DNA from: Rhodoferax sp. BLA1
GTDB lineage: Bacteria > Pseudomonadota > Gammaproteobacteria > Burkholderiales > Burkholderiaceae_C
Direction: 5' to 3'
Assembly: GCF_013416775.1 (NCBI RefSeq)
Contig: NZ_SZVI01000006.1
Coordinates: 79,452 to 143,451, forward strand
DNA: 64,000 nucleotides
Positions 8,186 through 17,265 of this stretch are shown in pieces. A model generated the notes under the pieces. The model worked only from the letters and a program-made list of their open reading frames with translations, was not told where the DNA came from and searched no databases. Every line of letters begins with the position of its first letter. Positions within the stretch are counted from its first letter, which is position 1. The position numbers and the translations under genes are program-made.

Positions 8186-9523
8186 ATGAACCTGGACGAA
8201 CGCAGTTCCACTCTGCTGGACGCTTTGCGCAGCGACCTGTCCAACTGGCAACTCTGGGCCTCACGGGCGGTGGTGATTGGTTTTGCCGCATTGGCTGGCC
8301 TGACCGTGGTGGCGCTGACCTGGCTGACCGAACGCGCCTTTGGGCTGTTTGAGCAGTTACACAGTGTGGTGGCCTGGGCCCCGTTGTTGTGGACGCCGCT
8401 GTGCACCGCCGCCATCGTCTGGGTGATGCGCCGGTACGCCATGGGTGCGTCGGGCTCGGGCATACCGCAAGTCATGGCTGCGATGGACGGCTCTGTGGCA
8501 CCCGAGCAGCGCCATCTGTTTGTGTCGCTGAAACTGACCCTGAGCAAAATGGCCCTGACCAGCTGCGGCCTGCTGGGGGGTTTGTCGCTCGGGCGCGAAG
8601 GCCCCAGCGTGCAGATTGCCGCAGGTGTCATGCACCACGCCCGGCGTTACCTGCCTGCCAATGCCCCGGTGTCGCACAACGGCCTGCTGATGGCCGGTGG
8701 CGCTGCGGGCATTGCGGCGGCCTTCAACACACCGCTGGGCGGCATCATGTTTGCCATTGAGGAGTTGTCGCGCCGCCCAGAGCAGCGCAACACCGGCTTG
8801 CTGCTGGCCGCCATTGTGCTCAGCGGCTTGATGGCCGTCTCCATTTATGGCAACGCCACCTACTTTGGGGTGATCCGGGTGGACCAACTGAGCCTGGCGC
8901 TGATCTGGCCAGGCCTGCTGGTGGCACTGGCCTGCGGTCTGGCCGGTGGGCTGTTTGCCCGGGTGCTGTTGCTGTCGGTGCGTGGCAGCTCGGCCGACTG
9001 GTTCAGCCGCTGGCGGCAACGTTCACCGGTGGCTTTTGCCGCAGCCTGCGGTCTGGTGGTGGCGGTGATCGGTCTGGTCAGCCATGACAGCACCTTTGGC
9101 ACCGGCTACCACCACAGCCGCGCCCTGCTCGAAGGCAGCGGTGAAGTCACGCCGCTCTACACCTTGCTGAAATTCCTGGCCACCTGGATCACCGCCTGGT
9201 CGGGTGTTCCTGGCGGCATCTTTGCACCGGCCTTGTCGATTGGCGGCTCTCTGGGCAACGACGTGGCCCAACTCACCCACTATGCCAACGCGCCCACCTT
9301 GATCGCGCTGGGCATGGCGGGTTTTCTGGCGGCGGTCACCCAGGCGCCGCTCACCGCCTTCATCATCGTCATGGAGATGGTGGACGGCCATGCCCTGGTG
9401 CTGAGCCTGATGGCCACCGCGCTGGTGGCCAGTGGTGTGTCGCGCCTGCTGTCAGCACCGCTGTACCAGGCCATGGCCCAGCTGCAGCTGCAACGCCTGC
9501 CCAAGAACGAACCACCGACCTGA
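8186..9523 (+). CDS. ClC family chloride channel/antiporter
   Basis: This 445-aa multi-pass membrane protein has the three selectivity motifs of ClC proteins: 'GSGIPQ', 'GREGPS' (with the gating glutamate) and 'GGIFAPALSIG'. A further 'FAIEEL' follows the second motif at the place of the internal proton glutamate of bacterial antiporters. ClC-type proteins exchange chloride (or fluoride/nitrate) for protons and help with acid tolerance. No CBS domains are present. It is divergent from the DapB-like gene; no operon partner. Confidence 0.88.
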   Translation: MNLDERSSTLLDALRSDLSNWQLWASRAVVIGFAALAGLTVVALTWLTERAFGLFEQLHSVVAWAPLLWTPLCTAAIVWVMRRYAMGASGSGIPQVMAAMDGSVAPEQRHLFVSLKLTLSKMALTSCGLLGGLSLGREGPSVQIAAGVMHHARRYLPANAPVSHNGLLMAGGAAGIAAAFNTPLGGIMFAIEELSRRPEQRNTGLLLAAIVLSGLMAVSIYGNATYFGVIRVDQLSLALIWPGLLVALACGLAGGLFARVLLLSVRGSSADWFSRWRQRSPVAFAAACGLVVAVIGLVSHDSTFGTGYHHSRALLEGSGEVTPLYTLLKFLATWITAWSGVPGGIFAPALSIGGSLGNDVAQLTHYANAPTLIALGMAGFLAAVTQAPLTAFIIVMEMVDGHALVLSLMATALVASGVSRLLSAPLYQAMAQLQLQRLPKNEPPT

Positions 9524-9548
9524 GCCGAAGCCCCACAGCAACTGGCCC

Positions 9549-9573
9549 AAAAAAAGGAGCCCCGCAGGGCTCC
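9549..9573 (-). terminator. Rho-independent terminator for the M14 peptidase gene
   Basis: The inverted repeat GGAGCCC (9556-9562) / GGGCTCC (9567-9573) has a four-base CGCA loop and is bordered by seven A on its left. Read on the minus strand, the stem is followed by seven T, which fits termination of the minus-strand gene ending at 9684. The plus side lacks a T-run. Confidence 0.75.
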
Positions 9574-9683
9574 AAACTCGTCTGTACTTCCGCTGACTGC
9601 CACCGGAATTACCTGCAAAGTATATTTGCACAAATTTATTTTGCGACTAGGGTAAACCCTTGACTTACAACAAGCCCGTGCAT

Positions 9684-10544
9684 TCACGGTGTGCTGGGCG
9701 GCACCTGGGCCAGTGTGGGCCTGTCCTGCGGCTCGGGCAGGGGCAGTGTTTTGTCCATCCAGAGCCGCAGATCACGCCACATCTTGGCCATCTCGTCGCC
9801 GCTGGGTGTGCGCAAGGCGTTGGGCAACTCCACCGTGACCACCGGAACGCCGCGCTGCACCCCGCTGTAGTTGCCCAGGGAACCCGGGAACACGCCCACC
9901 TGGTCGAGGTACAAGCGGCCCAAACGCGTGGGCGGCAACACCGGGCCGTCAAAGTCCAGCACCCCATAGGGCGCGTGGATGCTGACGATCAGCTGCGGGT
10001 CAAAGCGGCCGATCTCGTCAAACAGGTACCTGGCCTCGGGCTCACTCAAGGGGTGGGGACCGGGCCAGCGGCGCGGGTCCTTGCGGGTGCGCTGCTCCCA
10101 ATAGACCTTGGTTTCTCGCTGCCAGTTGGGGGTAGGGAAGTTGCGGTTCAGGTCCACCCCGTGGGCGTTCATGCGCCAGGGTGTGCGCCGCGCCAAACCG
10201 TCCGGGTTGAGCACCGGGATGAAGCGCCAGTGGGTCTGCGCCGGCGCCGCTTGCGCCATCTGCAACCAGTGCAACGCCACCGACGCGGCCGACAACTCGT
10301 CACCATGCATGGTGGCCACCACCAGCACCCGCCGCTGCGCCTCTGGCGGGATCAGATCTCGCACCAGGATGGCCCGCCCCTGCACACTGCGTGCGCCACT
10401 GGGCTGCAGCTGGGCGGCTTGGCACAGGGCCGATGGCACATTCGGTAATTTGGTATAAAAATCGGTGCAAGCCCTTGCAGAATAAGGGCCTACAGCTATT
10501 AAAAACGCAACACCCAGGGTGTATGGCTTCAAACGGATCAACAT
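9684..10544 (-). CDS. M14 family zinc carboxypeptidase, exported
   Basis: This 286-aa protein has a signal peptide (cleavage near SARA-C, residues 22-26) and the M14 zinc-peptidase motifs: 'MHGDE' (zinc His and Glu), 'NPDG', 'VDLNRNFP', 'SIHAPYG' (third zinc ligand) and 'TVELPN' (catalytic Glu). It resembles murein-peptide amidase/carboxypeptidases (MpaA-like) that trim cell-wall peptides; the leader suggests periplasmic action. Start ATG 10544 was chosen because it opens directly into the signal peptide; the longer frame from 10595 would bury it. The stretch coding residues about 14-26 is a copy of the genome's palindromic repeat (see repeat at 10466). Confidence 0.8.
   Translation of the reverse strand: MLIRLKPYTLGVAFLIAVGPYSARACTDFYTKLPNVPSALCQAAQLQPSGARSVQGRAILVRDLIPPEAQRRVLVVATMHGDELSAASVALHWLQMAQAAPAQTHWRFIPVLNPDGLARRTPWRMNAHGVDLNRNFPTPNWQRETKVYWEQRTRKDPRRWPGPHPLSEPEARYLFDEIGRFDPQLIVSIHAPYGVLDFDGPVLPPTRLGRLYLDQVGVFPGSLGNYSGVQRGVPVVTVELPNALRTPSGDEMAKMWRDLRLWMDKTLPLPEPQDRPTLAQVPPSTP
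10466..10505 (-). repeat. Palindromic repeat unit inside a coding sequence
   Basis: On the minus strand it reads TTTTAATAGCTGTAGGCCC then TTATTCTGCAAGGGCTTGC, matching the ATAGCTAT-x-GCCCTTA-x-AAGGGC pattern of the intergenic repeats in this window. It lies within the signal-peptide coding region of the M14 peptidase. Confidence 0.7.
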
Positions 10545-10628
10545 GGCAAGGATTCTAAGAAAGCTTTTTGACGGGTCGATAAGCCCGCCAAACACGCCAG
10601 AGCGCCGTTTTCGGGTAGATTCAGCGCG

Positions 10629-11153
10629 ATGTTTTCAAGTTCACACCGCGCCCAGGCGCAAGCACCCGGCTTCTCCAGCACCGAATTTCGCACCGCCCTG
10701 GGCATGTTTGCCACCGGGGTGACCATCGTCACCGCCCGCACGCCGGCGGGGGCCTTGGTCGGGCTGACCGCCAACTCGTTCAACTCAGTCTCGCTGACAC
10801 CCCCGCTGGTGTTGTGGAGTCTGTCTCAAGCCGCCAGCTCAATGGCGGCATTTACCCAGGGTTCCCACTACGCCATCAACATCCTGGCGGCTGACCAGCA
10901 AGCGCTGGCGCTGCGTTTTGCCTCGCGCAGCGCCGACCGTTTTGCCGACCTGGAGTTCACCGAAGGCCACAACGGCGCCCCGTTGATCAGTGGCAGCGTG
11001 GCCAGTTTTGAGTGTTTCAACCGCAGCCGTTATGCCGAAGGTGACCACGTGATTTTTGTCGGCGAGGTGGAGCACTGCAGTTGCCGCGCCGGTGCCTCAC
11101 CGCTGCTCTACCACGGTGGCAAGTTTTACACAGAGCACCCTCTTTACTATTGA
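10629..11153 (+). CDS. Flavin reductase family protein (FMN-binding)
   Basis: This 174-aa protein has the flavin_reduct fold: 'FRTALGMFATGVTIVTA' at the N-terminus, 'VGLTANSFNSVSLTPPLVLWSL' in the flavin-binding centre, 'YAINILA' and a closing 'VGEVEHC...LLYHGGKFY'. Such enzymes reduce FMN or FAD with NAD(P)H and often feed a monooxygenase, but no monooxygenase gene is adjacent. Divergent from the M14 peptidase. Confidence 0.88.
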   Translation: MFSSSHRAQAQAPGFSSTEFRTALGMFATGVTIVTARTPAGALVGLTANSFNSVSLTPPLVLWSLSQAASSMAAFTQGSHYAINILAADQQALALRFASRSADRFADLEFTEGHNGAPLISGSVASFECFNRSRYAEGDHVIFVGEVEHCSCRAGASPLLYHGGKFYTEHPLYY

Positions 11154-11163
11154 TAACAGAGTG

Positions 11164-11202
11164 ACCAGCCCTTACTCAGCAAGGGCTAGAGGCCGATTTT
11201 TC
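11164..11202 (+). repeat. Palindromic intergenic repeat unit
   Basis: AGCCCTTACTCAGCAAGGGCT forms a hairpin (AGCCCTT/AAGGGCT), followed by AGAGGCCGATTTTT. It lies just after the flavin reductase stop and could act as a terminator, since the hairpin is followed after ten bases by a T-run. Confidence 0.7.
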
Positions 11203-11268
11203 TTGAAACCCACGGCACCAGTGTGCCTGTGTAAAGCGGTCTGAACCGAAGCTTGACCGGAGCCCCAC

Positions 11269-12621
11269 ATGCAGTTCCTGAAGCTCTCCGAACTCATGGC
11301 TGCACTCAGCCACGCGCTGGACATCACCGAGGGCCAGCCTGAGGGCCACTGCGTGCGCTGCTGCTGGATCGGCATGCACATCGGCCAGAAAATTGGCCTG
11401 GACAACGACGCACTCTGGACGCTCTACTACACCCTGCTGCTCAAGGACCTGGGTTGCTCCAGCAACGCGGCACGCATCTGCGAGCTCTACGTCACCAACG
11501 ACCTGCAGTTCAAACGCGACTTCAAATGGGTGGACGGCAGCCTACCCCAGGTGCTGCGTTTTGTACTGCGCCACACCGGACCCGCCGCTGGCCTGCGTGA
11601 GCGGCTCAAGGCGCTGGGTGGCATCCTGAGCCACGGCGACGAGATCGCCCAGGAGCTGATCCAGACCCGCTGCACCCGCGGTGCCGATATCGCGCGCCAG
11701 CTGCGCTTTCCCGAAGCGGTGTCGGCTGGCATCCACGCGCTGGACGAACACTGGGATGGCCGTGGCCGTCCCGACAAGTTGGTGGGCCAGGCCATCCCGC
11801 TGCAGGCCCGGATTGCCTTGCTGGCCCAGGTGATTGATGTGCACCACGGCGCCCAAGGCCGCCACAGCGCACTGGCTGAGGTCAAGGCACGCTCTGGCAG
11901 CTGGTTTGACCCGGCGCTGGTGGCCGCTTTTGAGGCTGTGGCGCAGACCGACAGCTTCTGGCAGATGCTGGCGGCCCCGGCAGCCCAGGTGGAGCAGGCG
12001 GTGTACGCACTGGAACCCGGTGGCCATGAGGTCAGCATCACCGAAGACTATCTGGACGACATTGCTGAAGCTTTTGGCCAGGTGGTCGATGCCAAAAGCC
12101 CGTTCACCGCCGGCCACAGCGCCCGCGTGGCCCTGTACACCGCATTGCTGGCGGAGTCGATGGAGGTGCCCGAGGCGCGTCGGCGTTGGCTCAAGCGTGG
12201 CGCGCTGTTACACGACGTGGGCAAGCTCGGTGTGAGCAACCGCATCCTGGACAAACCCGGCAAGCTCGATGCGGTCGAGTGGCAGGCGGTGCAGCGGCAT
12301 GCCAGCTACACCGAAGCCATCCTGAGCCGGGTGCGCATTTTTGACGAACTCGCACGTGTGTCGGCCGCGCACCACGAACGTCTGGACGGCCAGGGTTACC
12401 CGCGCGGCCTGATGGCCCAGGACATCACGCTGGAGACCCGCATCATCACCACCGCCGACATTTTTGACGCCATCACCGCCGAGCGCCCCTACCGTGCTGC
12501 GGTGCCCCTGGACAAAACATTGGACATCATGAAAGACGCCGTAGGAACGGCGATTGATGCTACATGTTTTGAAAATCTGCAGCGAATCACCCGACAAAAC
12601 CCAGAACTTTTCCCGCCCTGA
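11269..12621 (+). CDS. HD-GYP domain protein with degenerate N-terminal HD domain
   Basis: This 450-aa cytoplasmic protein carries a C-terminal HD-GYP domain: 'HSARVALYT', 'LLHDVGKLGV' and 'HHERLDGQGYP' with the GYP tripeptide. HD-GYP proteins hydrolyse cyclic di-GMP. The N-terminal half (about 1-210) looks like a second HD-type domain whose metal dyad is degenerate ('LLLKDLG' in place of HD) but which keeps 'DEHWDGRGRPD', matching the HERxDGxGYP segment. No receiver or PAS domain is present. It is probably a c-di-GMP phosphodiesterase with a sensory or structural N-domain. Transcribed alone. Confidence 0.82.
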   Translation: MQFLKLSELMAALSHALDITEGQPEGHCVRCCWIGMHIGQKIGLDNDALWTLYYTLLLKDLGCSSNAARICELYVTNDLQFKRDFKWVDGSLPQVLRFVLRHTGPAAGLRERLKALGGILSHGDEIAQELIQTRCTRGADIARQLRFPEAVSAGIHALDEHWDGRGRPDKLVGQAIPLQARIALLAQVIDVHHGAQGRHSALAEVKARSGSWFDPALVAAFEAVAQTDSFWQMLAAPAAQVEQAVYALEPGGHEVSITEDYLDDIAEAFGQVVDAKSPFTAGHSARVALYTALLAESMEVPEARRRWLKRGALLHDVGKLGVSNRILDKPGKLDAVEWQAVQRHASYTEAILSRVRIFDELARVSAAHHERLDGQGYPRGLMAQDITLETRIITTADIFDAITAERPYRAAVPLDKTLDIMKDAVGTAIDATCFENLQRITRQNPELFPP

Positions 12622-12722
12622 AAAAGCGTTGTTTTGACGTTTGACCAGGCCTCAAAACATCTGTCAAAAATCAGAGCACAAGCGTAAACTCATGGCTCAT
12701 AACATCCTTTTACGAGCCATTT

Positions 12723-14777
12723 ATGAGCGCCAAATCCTCTGCAAACATCCGTGCCGTGGCCCTGGTGGGTCACGGGTCTGTGGGCAAAACGACCTTGGTG
12801 GAAAGCCTGCTGGCGGCCACCGGCGCCATCACCAGCCGCGGCGCGGTGGAAAAAGGCAACACCGTCTGTGACTTTGACCCGATTGAAAAACAGCTCGGCC
12901 ACTCCTTGCAGTCGGCCCTGGTGAGCCTGAGCAGCGACAACACCCACATCCACCTGCTTGACACCCCCGGCTACCCCGACTTTGCCGGGCAGGCCATCAG
13001 CGCACTGGCCGCGGCTGACACCGCGCTGATTGTCATCAGCGCGCAAACCGGCATCGAACTCACCACCGAGCGCATGTTCACCCTGGCCGGGGAGCGTGGC
13101 CTGTGCCGCATGATCCTGATCAACAAGATCGATGCCGACAACATCGACCTGGGCGCGCTGGTGGAGAACATCCGCGAACGTTTTGGCAAACAGTGCCTGC
13201 TGCTGGACCTGCCCACGCATCACGCGCAAGAGGTGGTTGAATTGTTGGGCCACGACGACGGAGAGAGTGACTTTGCCAGCGTGGCCTCCGCCCACCGTGC
13301 GCTGATCGACCAGCTGATCGAAGAAGACGACGCACTGATGGCGCGTTACCTCGAAGACGGTGCCGACCCTAGCCCGCAGGAGTTGCATGCGCCGTTTGAG
13401 AAAGCGTTGCGCGCCGGGCACCTGATCCCGATCCTATTTGTCTCGGCCAAAACCGGCGCCGGTGTGCCGCAGCTGCTGGACGCCCTGGTCAAGCTGGCAC
13501 CTAGTCCGTTGGAGGGCAACCCGCCACCCTTCTACAAAGGTGAGCCCGGGGCCGTGCCGACCGCTTTTGCCGCGCAGCCCGACCCCAGCCTGCATGTGCT
13601 GGCCCATGTGTTCAAAGTGGTGATGGACCCGTTCATCGGCAAGGTCTGTGTGTTCCGCGTGCACCAGGGCACGGTGCGCAAGGACAGCCAGCTGTTCGCC
13701 GGGTCGAGCAAACGCCCGTTCAAGGTCAACCACCTGTACCAGCTGCAGGGCAAGGAGTATGTCGAGGTGGACGCCCTGGTGCCGGGTGACATCGGTGCCG
13801 TGGCCAAGGTCGACGAGATCAGCTTTGACAGCGTGTTGCACGACTCCCACGACGAGGACCACATCCACCTGCAGCCGCTGGCCTTTCCGCAGCCGATGCA
13901 GGGCCTGGCGGTGCAGACCCAGCGCAAGGGCGACGAGCAACGCCTGTTCGAGATCCTGCACAAGCTGGAGATGGAAGACCCCTGCTTCACCGTGGAGCGC
14001 CACCCGGGCACCAACGAGACCGTGATCCGTGGCCTGGGCGACATGCATCTGCGCGCCAAGATGCTGCGCATGCAGCAGCAGTTCAAGCTTGAACTCAGCA
14101 CCAGCGAACCACAAATCGCTTACCGAGAAACCATTCTGGGCCAGGCCGAAGGCCACTGCCGCCACAAGAAACAAAGTGGCGGCGCCGGCCAGTTTGGCGA
14201 GGTGATGTTACGCGTGGCACCGCTGGCGCGCGGCGCCGGTTTCGAGTTTGAGGACGTGGTCAAGGGCGGCGCGATTCCGGGCGTGTTCATGGCGGCAGTG
14301 GAAAAAGGTGTGTTGCAGGCGCTGGCCGAGGGCGCAGTGGCAGGGTTCCCGGTGCACGACCTGCGGGTCACGGTGTATGACGGCAAAACCCACGCAGTGG
14401 ACGGCAAGGAGGTGGCCTTTGTGGCCGCTGCCCGCAAGGCCACGCTCGAAGCGGTGCGTGCGGCCCAGCCCGTGGTGCTGGAGCCGGTGGTGAGCATCGA
14501 AGTGGTGGCGCCCGAGTCCAGCATTGGTGATTTGACCGGCGATCTGGCCAGCAAACGTGGCCACATCACCGGCACCCAGCCGCGCCCGATGGGCACCGTG
14601 GCCATCAGTGGCCAGATGCCGCTGGCCGAATTGGGTGACTACCAGAGCCGATTGAAGTCACTCACCGGCGGCCAGGGGTCGTACAGTCTGGCCTTTTCCC
14701 ACTACGCCCAGGTCCATGAAGAAATGCAGGCCAAGCTGGCAAGCCAATTCAAACCCGGCAACCTGACCGAGGATTGA
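12723..14777 (+). CDS. Elongation factor G-like translational GTPase
   Basis: This 684-aa protein has the EF-G order of domains. G motifs: G1 'GHGSVGKTT', G3 'DTPGYPDF', G4 'NKID', G5 'SAKTGAG'; then domains II-V ('GSKHKKQSGG'-type region present as HKKQSGGAGQFG). The short G-domain lacks the G' insert length of canonical EF-G, and the effector region ends 'KGNTVCDFDP', as in the EF-G2/EF-G-like subfamily. It is likely a second EF-G paralogue of specialised or unknown function, since canonical fusA sits in the str operon. No strong ribosome site precedes the ATG. Confidence 0.8.
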   Translation: MSAKSSANIRAVALVGHGSVGKTTLVESLLAATGAITSRGAVEKGNTVCDFDPIEKQLGHSLQSALVSLSSDNTHIHLLDTPGYPDFAGQAISALAAADTALIVISAQTGIELTTERMFTLAGERGLCRMILINKIDADNIDLGALVENIRERFGKQCLLLDLPTHHAQEVVELLGHDDGESDFASVASAHRALIDQLIEEDDALMARYLEDGADPSPQELHAPFEKALRAGHLIPILFVSAKTGAGVPQLLDALVKLAPSPLEGNPPPFYKGEPGAVPTAFAAQPDPSLHVLAHVFKVVMDPFIGKVCVFRVHQGTVRKDSQLFAGSSKRPFKVNHLYQLQGKEYVEVDALVPGDIGAVAKVDEISFDSVLHDSHDEDHIHLQPLAFPQPMQGLAVQTQRKGDEQRLFEILHKLEMEDPCFTVERHPGTNETVIRGLGDMHLRAKMLRMQQQFKLELSTSEPQIAYRETILGQAEGHCRHKKQSGGAGQFGEVMLRVAPLARGAGFEFEDVVKGGAIPGVFMAAVEKGVLQALAEGAVAGFPVHDLRVTVYDGKTHAVDGKEVAFVAAARKATLEAVRAAQPVVLEPVVSIEVVAPESSIGDLTGDLASKRGHITGTQPRPMGTVAISGQMPLAELGDYQSRLKSLTGGQGSYSLAFSHYAQVHEEMQAKLASQFKPGNLTED

Positions 14778-14849
14778 TGACATTTGTCAGGCCACAGGTT
14801 AGCGCAAGCCACTAAGATCGCGTCGACCTTTTCACCACACCTTGCTGCC

Positions 14850-15398
14850 GTGCCACACCACACCCTTCTCATCTACTCCACCGTTGACGGCCACACCCGG
14901 CATATCTGTGAACGCATGAAATTTGTTTTGACGGCGCTGGGGCAACAGGTCAGCCTGGTGCCGCTGGACCAGGCCGAGTCGCTGGATCTGGCGTCGTTCG
15001 AGCGCATTGTCATCGGCGCCAGCATCCGCTACGGCAAACACCGCCCGCAGGTGGCCCAGTTCATCAGCAAACACCAGCCGCTGCTGGAGCGCAAGGCCAG
15101 CGCGCTGTTCAGCGTCAACGTGGTGGCGCGCAAGCCCGAGAAAAACCAGCCGCACACCAACCCGTACATGGTCAAACTGCTGCGGCAACTGAGCTGGAAG
15201 CCGCAACTGGCGGCTGTGTTTGCCGGGCGGCTCAACTACCCTGCGCTTGGTTTTGTGGACAAACAGATGATCCGTTTCATCATGCTCATCACCAAAGGCC
15301 CGACCGACGCCACCCAGGCCTTTGAGTTCACCGACTGGGCGCAGGTGGAAGCCTTTGCCCACCAGGTGTGTGCCCTGCCGCTGCCGTCCCAGGCCTGA
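14850..15398 (+). CDS. hemG: Menaquinone-dependent protoporphyrinogen IX oxidase (HemG-like)
   Basis: A flavodoxin-fold protein of about 182 residues closely matching E. coli HemG: 'LLIYSTVDGHTRHI' (FMN phosphate loop), 'VIGASIRYGKH', 'SVNVVARKPEK' and a C-terminal 'FTDWAQVEAFA'. HemG oxidises protoporphyrinogen IX in haem synthesis and passes electrons to quinone. The start is uncertain: GTG 14850 gives a HemG-length protein, while TTG 14784 gives 204 aa; neither has a good ribosome site. Confidence 0.82.
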   Translation: MPHHTLLIYSTVDGHTRHICERMKFVLTALGQQVSLVPLDQAESLDLASFERIVIGASIRYGKHRPQVAQFISKHQPLLERKASALFSVNVVARKPEKNQPHTNPYMVKLLRQLSWKPQLAAVFAGRLNYPALGFVDKQMIRFIMLITKGPTDATQAFEFTDWAQVEAFAHQVCALPLPSQA

Positions 15399-15403
15399 GC
15401 GCC

Positions 15404-15940
15404 ATGTGCCCGCACCGTGCGCTGAGCCTGCTGTTGGTGAGTGCGCTGCTGGCTGGGTGTGCGTCGATGTCGGAGTCCGAATGCCAGGTGGCCGACTGGG
15501 GCCGTGTGGGGCTCAACGACGGCGCGCGGGGTGAGCCCGAGCGCAGATTGGCGGATTACACCGAAGACTGTGGAAAAACCGGGGTGGTGCCCAATGCGCT
15601 GGCGTACCGTCAGGGCTGGGACGCCGGTATCAAACGTTTTTGCACGGCGGCCAACGGTTGGCAACAAGGGCTGCAAGGCCGCGCCGACAAAGCACAGGTG
15701 TGTGCGACACAACCCGGCGCAGAGGCTTTTACGCGTTATTTGAACGCGGGTCTGCAGGTGCACCAGACCCAGGAACGCATGCGCCAGAACACTCAGGAAA
15801 TCCAGCGCCTGCACAAGAAGCTGGAGTCTGCGGCCAGTGACGACGAGAAGCGCCGCATCCGGCGCAGCCTGCAAGACATTGACCAGGACCAGTTCAGGCT
15901 GCGCATGTACTTGGGCCAGCAGCAGATGCTGGCGCCCTGA
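15404..15940 (+). CDS. DUF2799 family lipoprotein
   Basis: This 178-aa protein has a lipoprotein signal (hydrophobic 'LSLLLVSALLAGC', lipobox LAGC). The mature part has the DUF2799 pattern: a 'W...G..DG..G' stretch, 'Y...C' and 'YRQGWDAGIKRFC'. The C-terminal third is a long charged helix, likely a coiled coil. Function unknown; probably an outer-membrane or periplasmic lipoprotein. Start ATG 15404 is 5 nt after the hemG stop, suggesting co-transcription. Confidence 0.75.
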   Translation: MCPHRALSLLLVSALLAGCASMSESECQVADWGRVGLNDGARGEPERRLADYTEDCGKTGVVPNALAYRQGWDAGIKRFCTAANGWQQGLQGRADKAQVCATQPGAEAFTRYLNAGLQVHQTQERMRQNTQEIQRLHKKLESAASDDEKRRIRRSLQDIDQDQFRLRMYLGQQQMLAP

Positions 15941-15963
15941 GTTGCCACAGGCTGCTGCGTCTT

Positions 15964-16010
15964 CTATAGCTATCAGCCCTTATCAAATAAGGGCTACAGA
16001 CTGATTTGAT
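15964..16010 (+). repeat. Palindromic intergenic repeat unit
   Basis: CTATAGCTATCAGCCCTTA, then TCAAATAAGGGCTACAGACTG: a hairpin with arms AGCCCTTAT/ATAAGGGCT. It sits between the converging DUF2799 and YceI genes and may serve both as a terminator. Confidence 0.75.
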
Positions 16011-16025
16011 GCCTGATTTAGCAGA

Positions 16026-16601
16026 TTACTGCTTGATGGCTTCGACCTGCACCACCAGGTGCACGTTTTTCGGGAAACCCCAGTCGATGCCGTAGTTCAT
16101 GCCGTACTGGGTGCGGTCCAGCGTGCCTTCAAAGTCGCCGCCACAGACTTCGCGTTTGAGCATCGGGTTCTCGTAGCAATTGAAGTTGGTGGCCTTCAGG
16201 GTCAGCGGGTTGGTCTTGCCCAGCAGCGTGAGCGTGCCGGTGACTTCAGCCACCTTGTCGCCGTTGAAGACAAACTTGTCGGCGGCAAACTTCATGGTCG
16301 GAAATTTTTCCACATCAAACAACTCGGCACTTTGCAGGTGTTTGTTGAACATGGCAAAACCGGTGCTGATCGAGCTGGTGTCCACCACGATCTCGACCTT
16401 GCCGGTCTTGGCGGCGCGGTCCAGCTCCACGCTGCCTTCCTTCTTGTCAAAACGGCCCCGGTTGGTCGAGGTGCCAAAGTGGCCGATCTCAAACGTCACA
16501 TAGGTGTGGGTTGGGTCAATGGCGTAGCTGGCAGCCTGGGCAGACACGGTGCTGGCGAGCAAAACAACGGCGGCAGCGGCGGGGATGAGGGGCAAACGCA
16601 T
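16026..16601 (-). CDS. YceI family periplasmic protein (second of pair)
   Basis: This 191-aa protein has a signal peptide (cleavage near AQA-A) and the YceI lipocalin-like fold: 'YAIDPTHTYVTFEIGHFGTS', 'GSVELD', 'FDVEKFPTMKF', 'VTGTLTLLGKTNPLTL'. YceI proteins bind isoprenoid/quinone-type lipids and are often paired with cytochrome b561. Start ATG 16601 follows a CAGGAG site. It is the last gene of a cytochrome b561-YceI-YceI operon. Confidence 0.88.
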   Translation of the reverse strand: MRLPLIPAAAAVVLLASTVSAQAASYAIDPTHTYVTFEIGHFGTSTNRGRFDKKEGSVELDRAAKTGKVEIVVDTSSISTGFAMFNKHLQSAELFDVEKFPTMKFAADKFVFNGDKVAEVTGTLTLLGKTNPLTLKATNFNCYENPMLKREVCGGDFEGTLDRTQYGMNYGIDWGFPKNVHLVVQVEAIKQ

Positions 16602-16645
16602 GGGTAAAAACTCCTGGAGGGTTGAAGGGAAAAAGACAAAAATGT

Positions 16646-17218
16646 TTACAGCTTGCCCACGCCGCTGAGCGCCAGCTTGAACTTGACCTGAACGTCGTCG
16701 GCCACCATCGAGGTGTCGGCCCAATCACCTTCACCAATCTTGAAGGCCAGGCGCTTGATCGGCACCACACCAGTGGCCACGGTCACCGCGCCCGTTTGTG
16801 TCATGGTCAAAGGCACCAGCACCTCACGCACCTGGCCTTTGATGCTGAGTTGGCCAGCCAGCTCGTACTTGCCAGCACCTAGGGCCTTGAAAGCGCTCGA
16901 CGTGAACGTGGCCTGGGGGAACTTCGGTGTGTTGAACCAGGGCAGCGTGGGCAGGGCGCTGTCGGCCTCGACATTGCCCATGGTGGCGCTGCCCATGTCG
17001 ACGGTGAACGACACCTTGCTGGCCGCCAGCTTGGCCGCGTCAAAACTGACCTGGGCATCAAAACGTTTGAACTGGCCGCTGACCGGCACCCCCATTTGTT
17101 TGGCCACAAAGCTGAGTTCACTTTGCGCGGGCAAGAGTTTTTGCTGGGCCGCCGCTGGCAGGGCAACACTGGCCACCAGCAAGGTGGCCAAAACAGGAAG
17201 CAGGGTCTTGGTGTTCAT
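16646..17218 (-). CDS. YceI family periplasmic protein (first of pair)
   Basis: This 190-aa YceI-fold protein has a signal peptide ending 'ALPAAAQQ'. Its motif set is more divergent than that of its downstream neighbour ('SELSFVAKQMGVPVSGQF', 'TSSAFKALG', 'LSIKGQVREVLVPL'). Such proteins likely carry a quinone or polyprenyl ligand in the periplasm. It lies 47 nt after the cytochrome b561 gene and 44 nt before the second yceI, in one operon. Confidence 0.85.
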   Translation of the reverse strand: MNTKTLLPVLATLLVASVALPAAAQQKLLPAQSELSFVAKQMGVPVSGQFKRFDAQVSFDAAKLAASKVSFTVDMGSATMGNVEADSALPTLPWFNTPKFPQATFTSSAFKALGAGKYELAGQLSIKGQVREVLVPLTMTQTGAVTVATGVVPIKRLAFKIGEGDWADTSMVADDVQVKFKLALSGVGKL

Positions 17219-17265
17219 AAGAGGATCAAAAAAGGAATAGGAAATAACTCGACCAGGCCCAGGGA

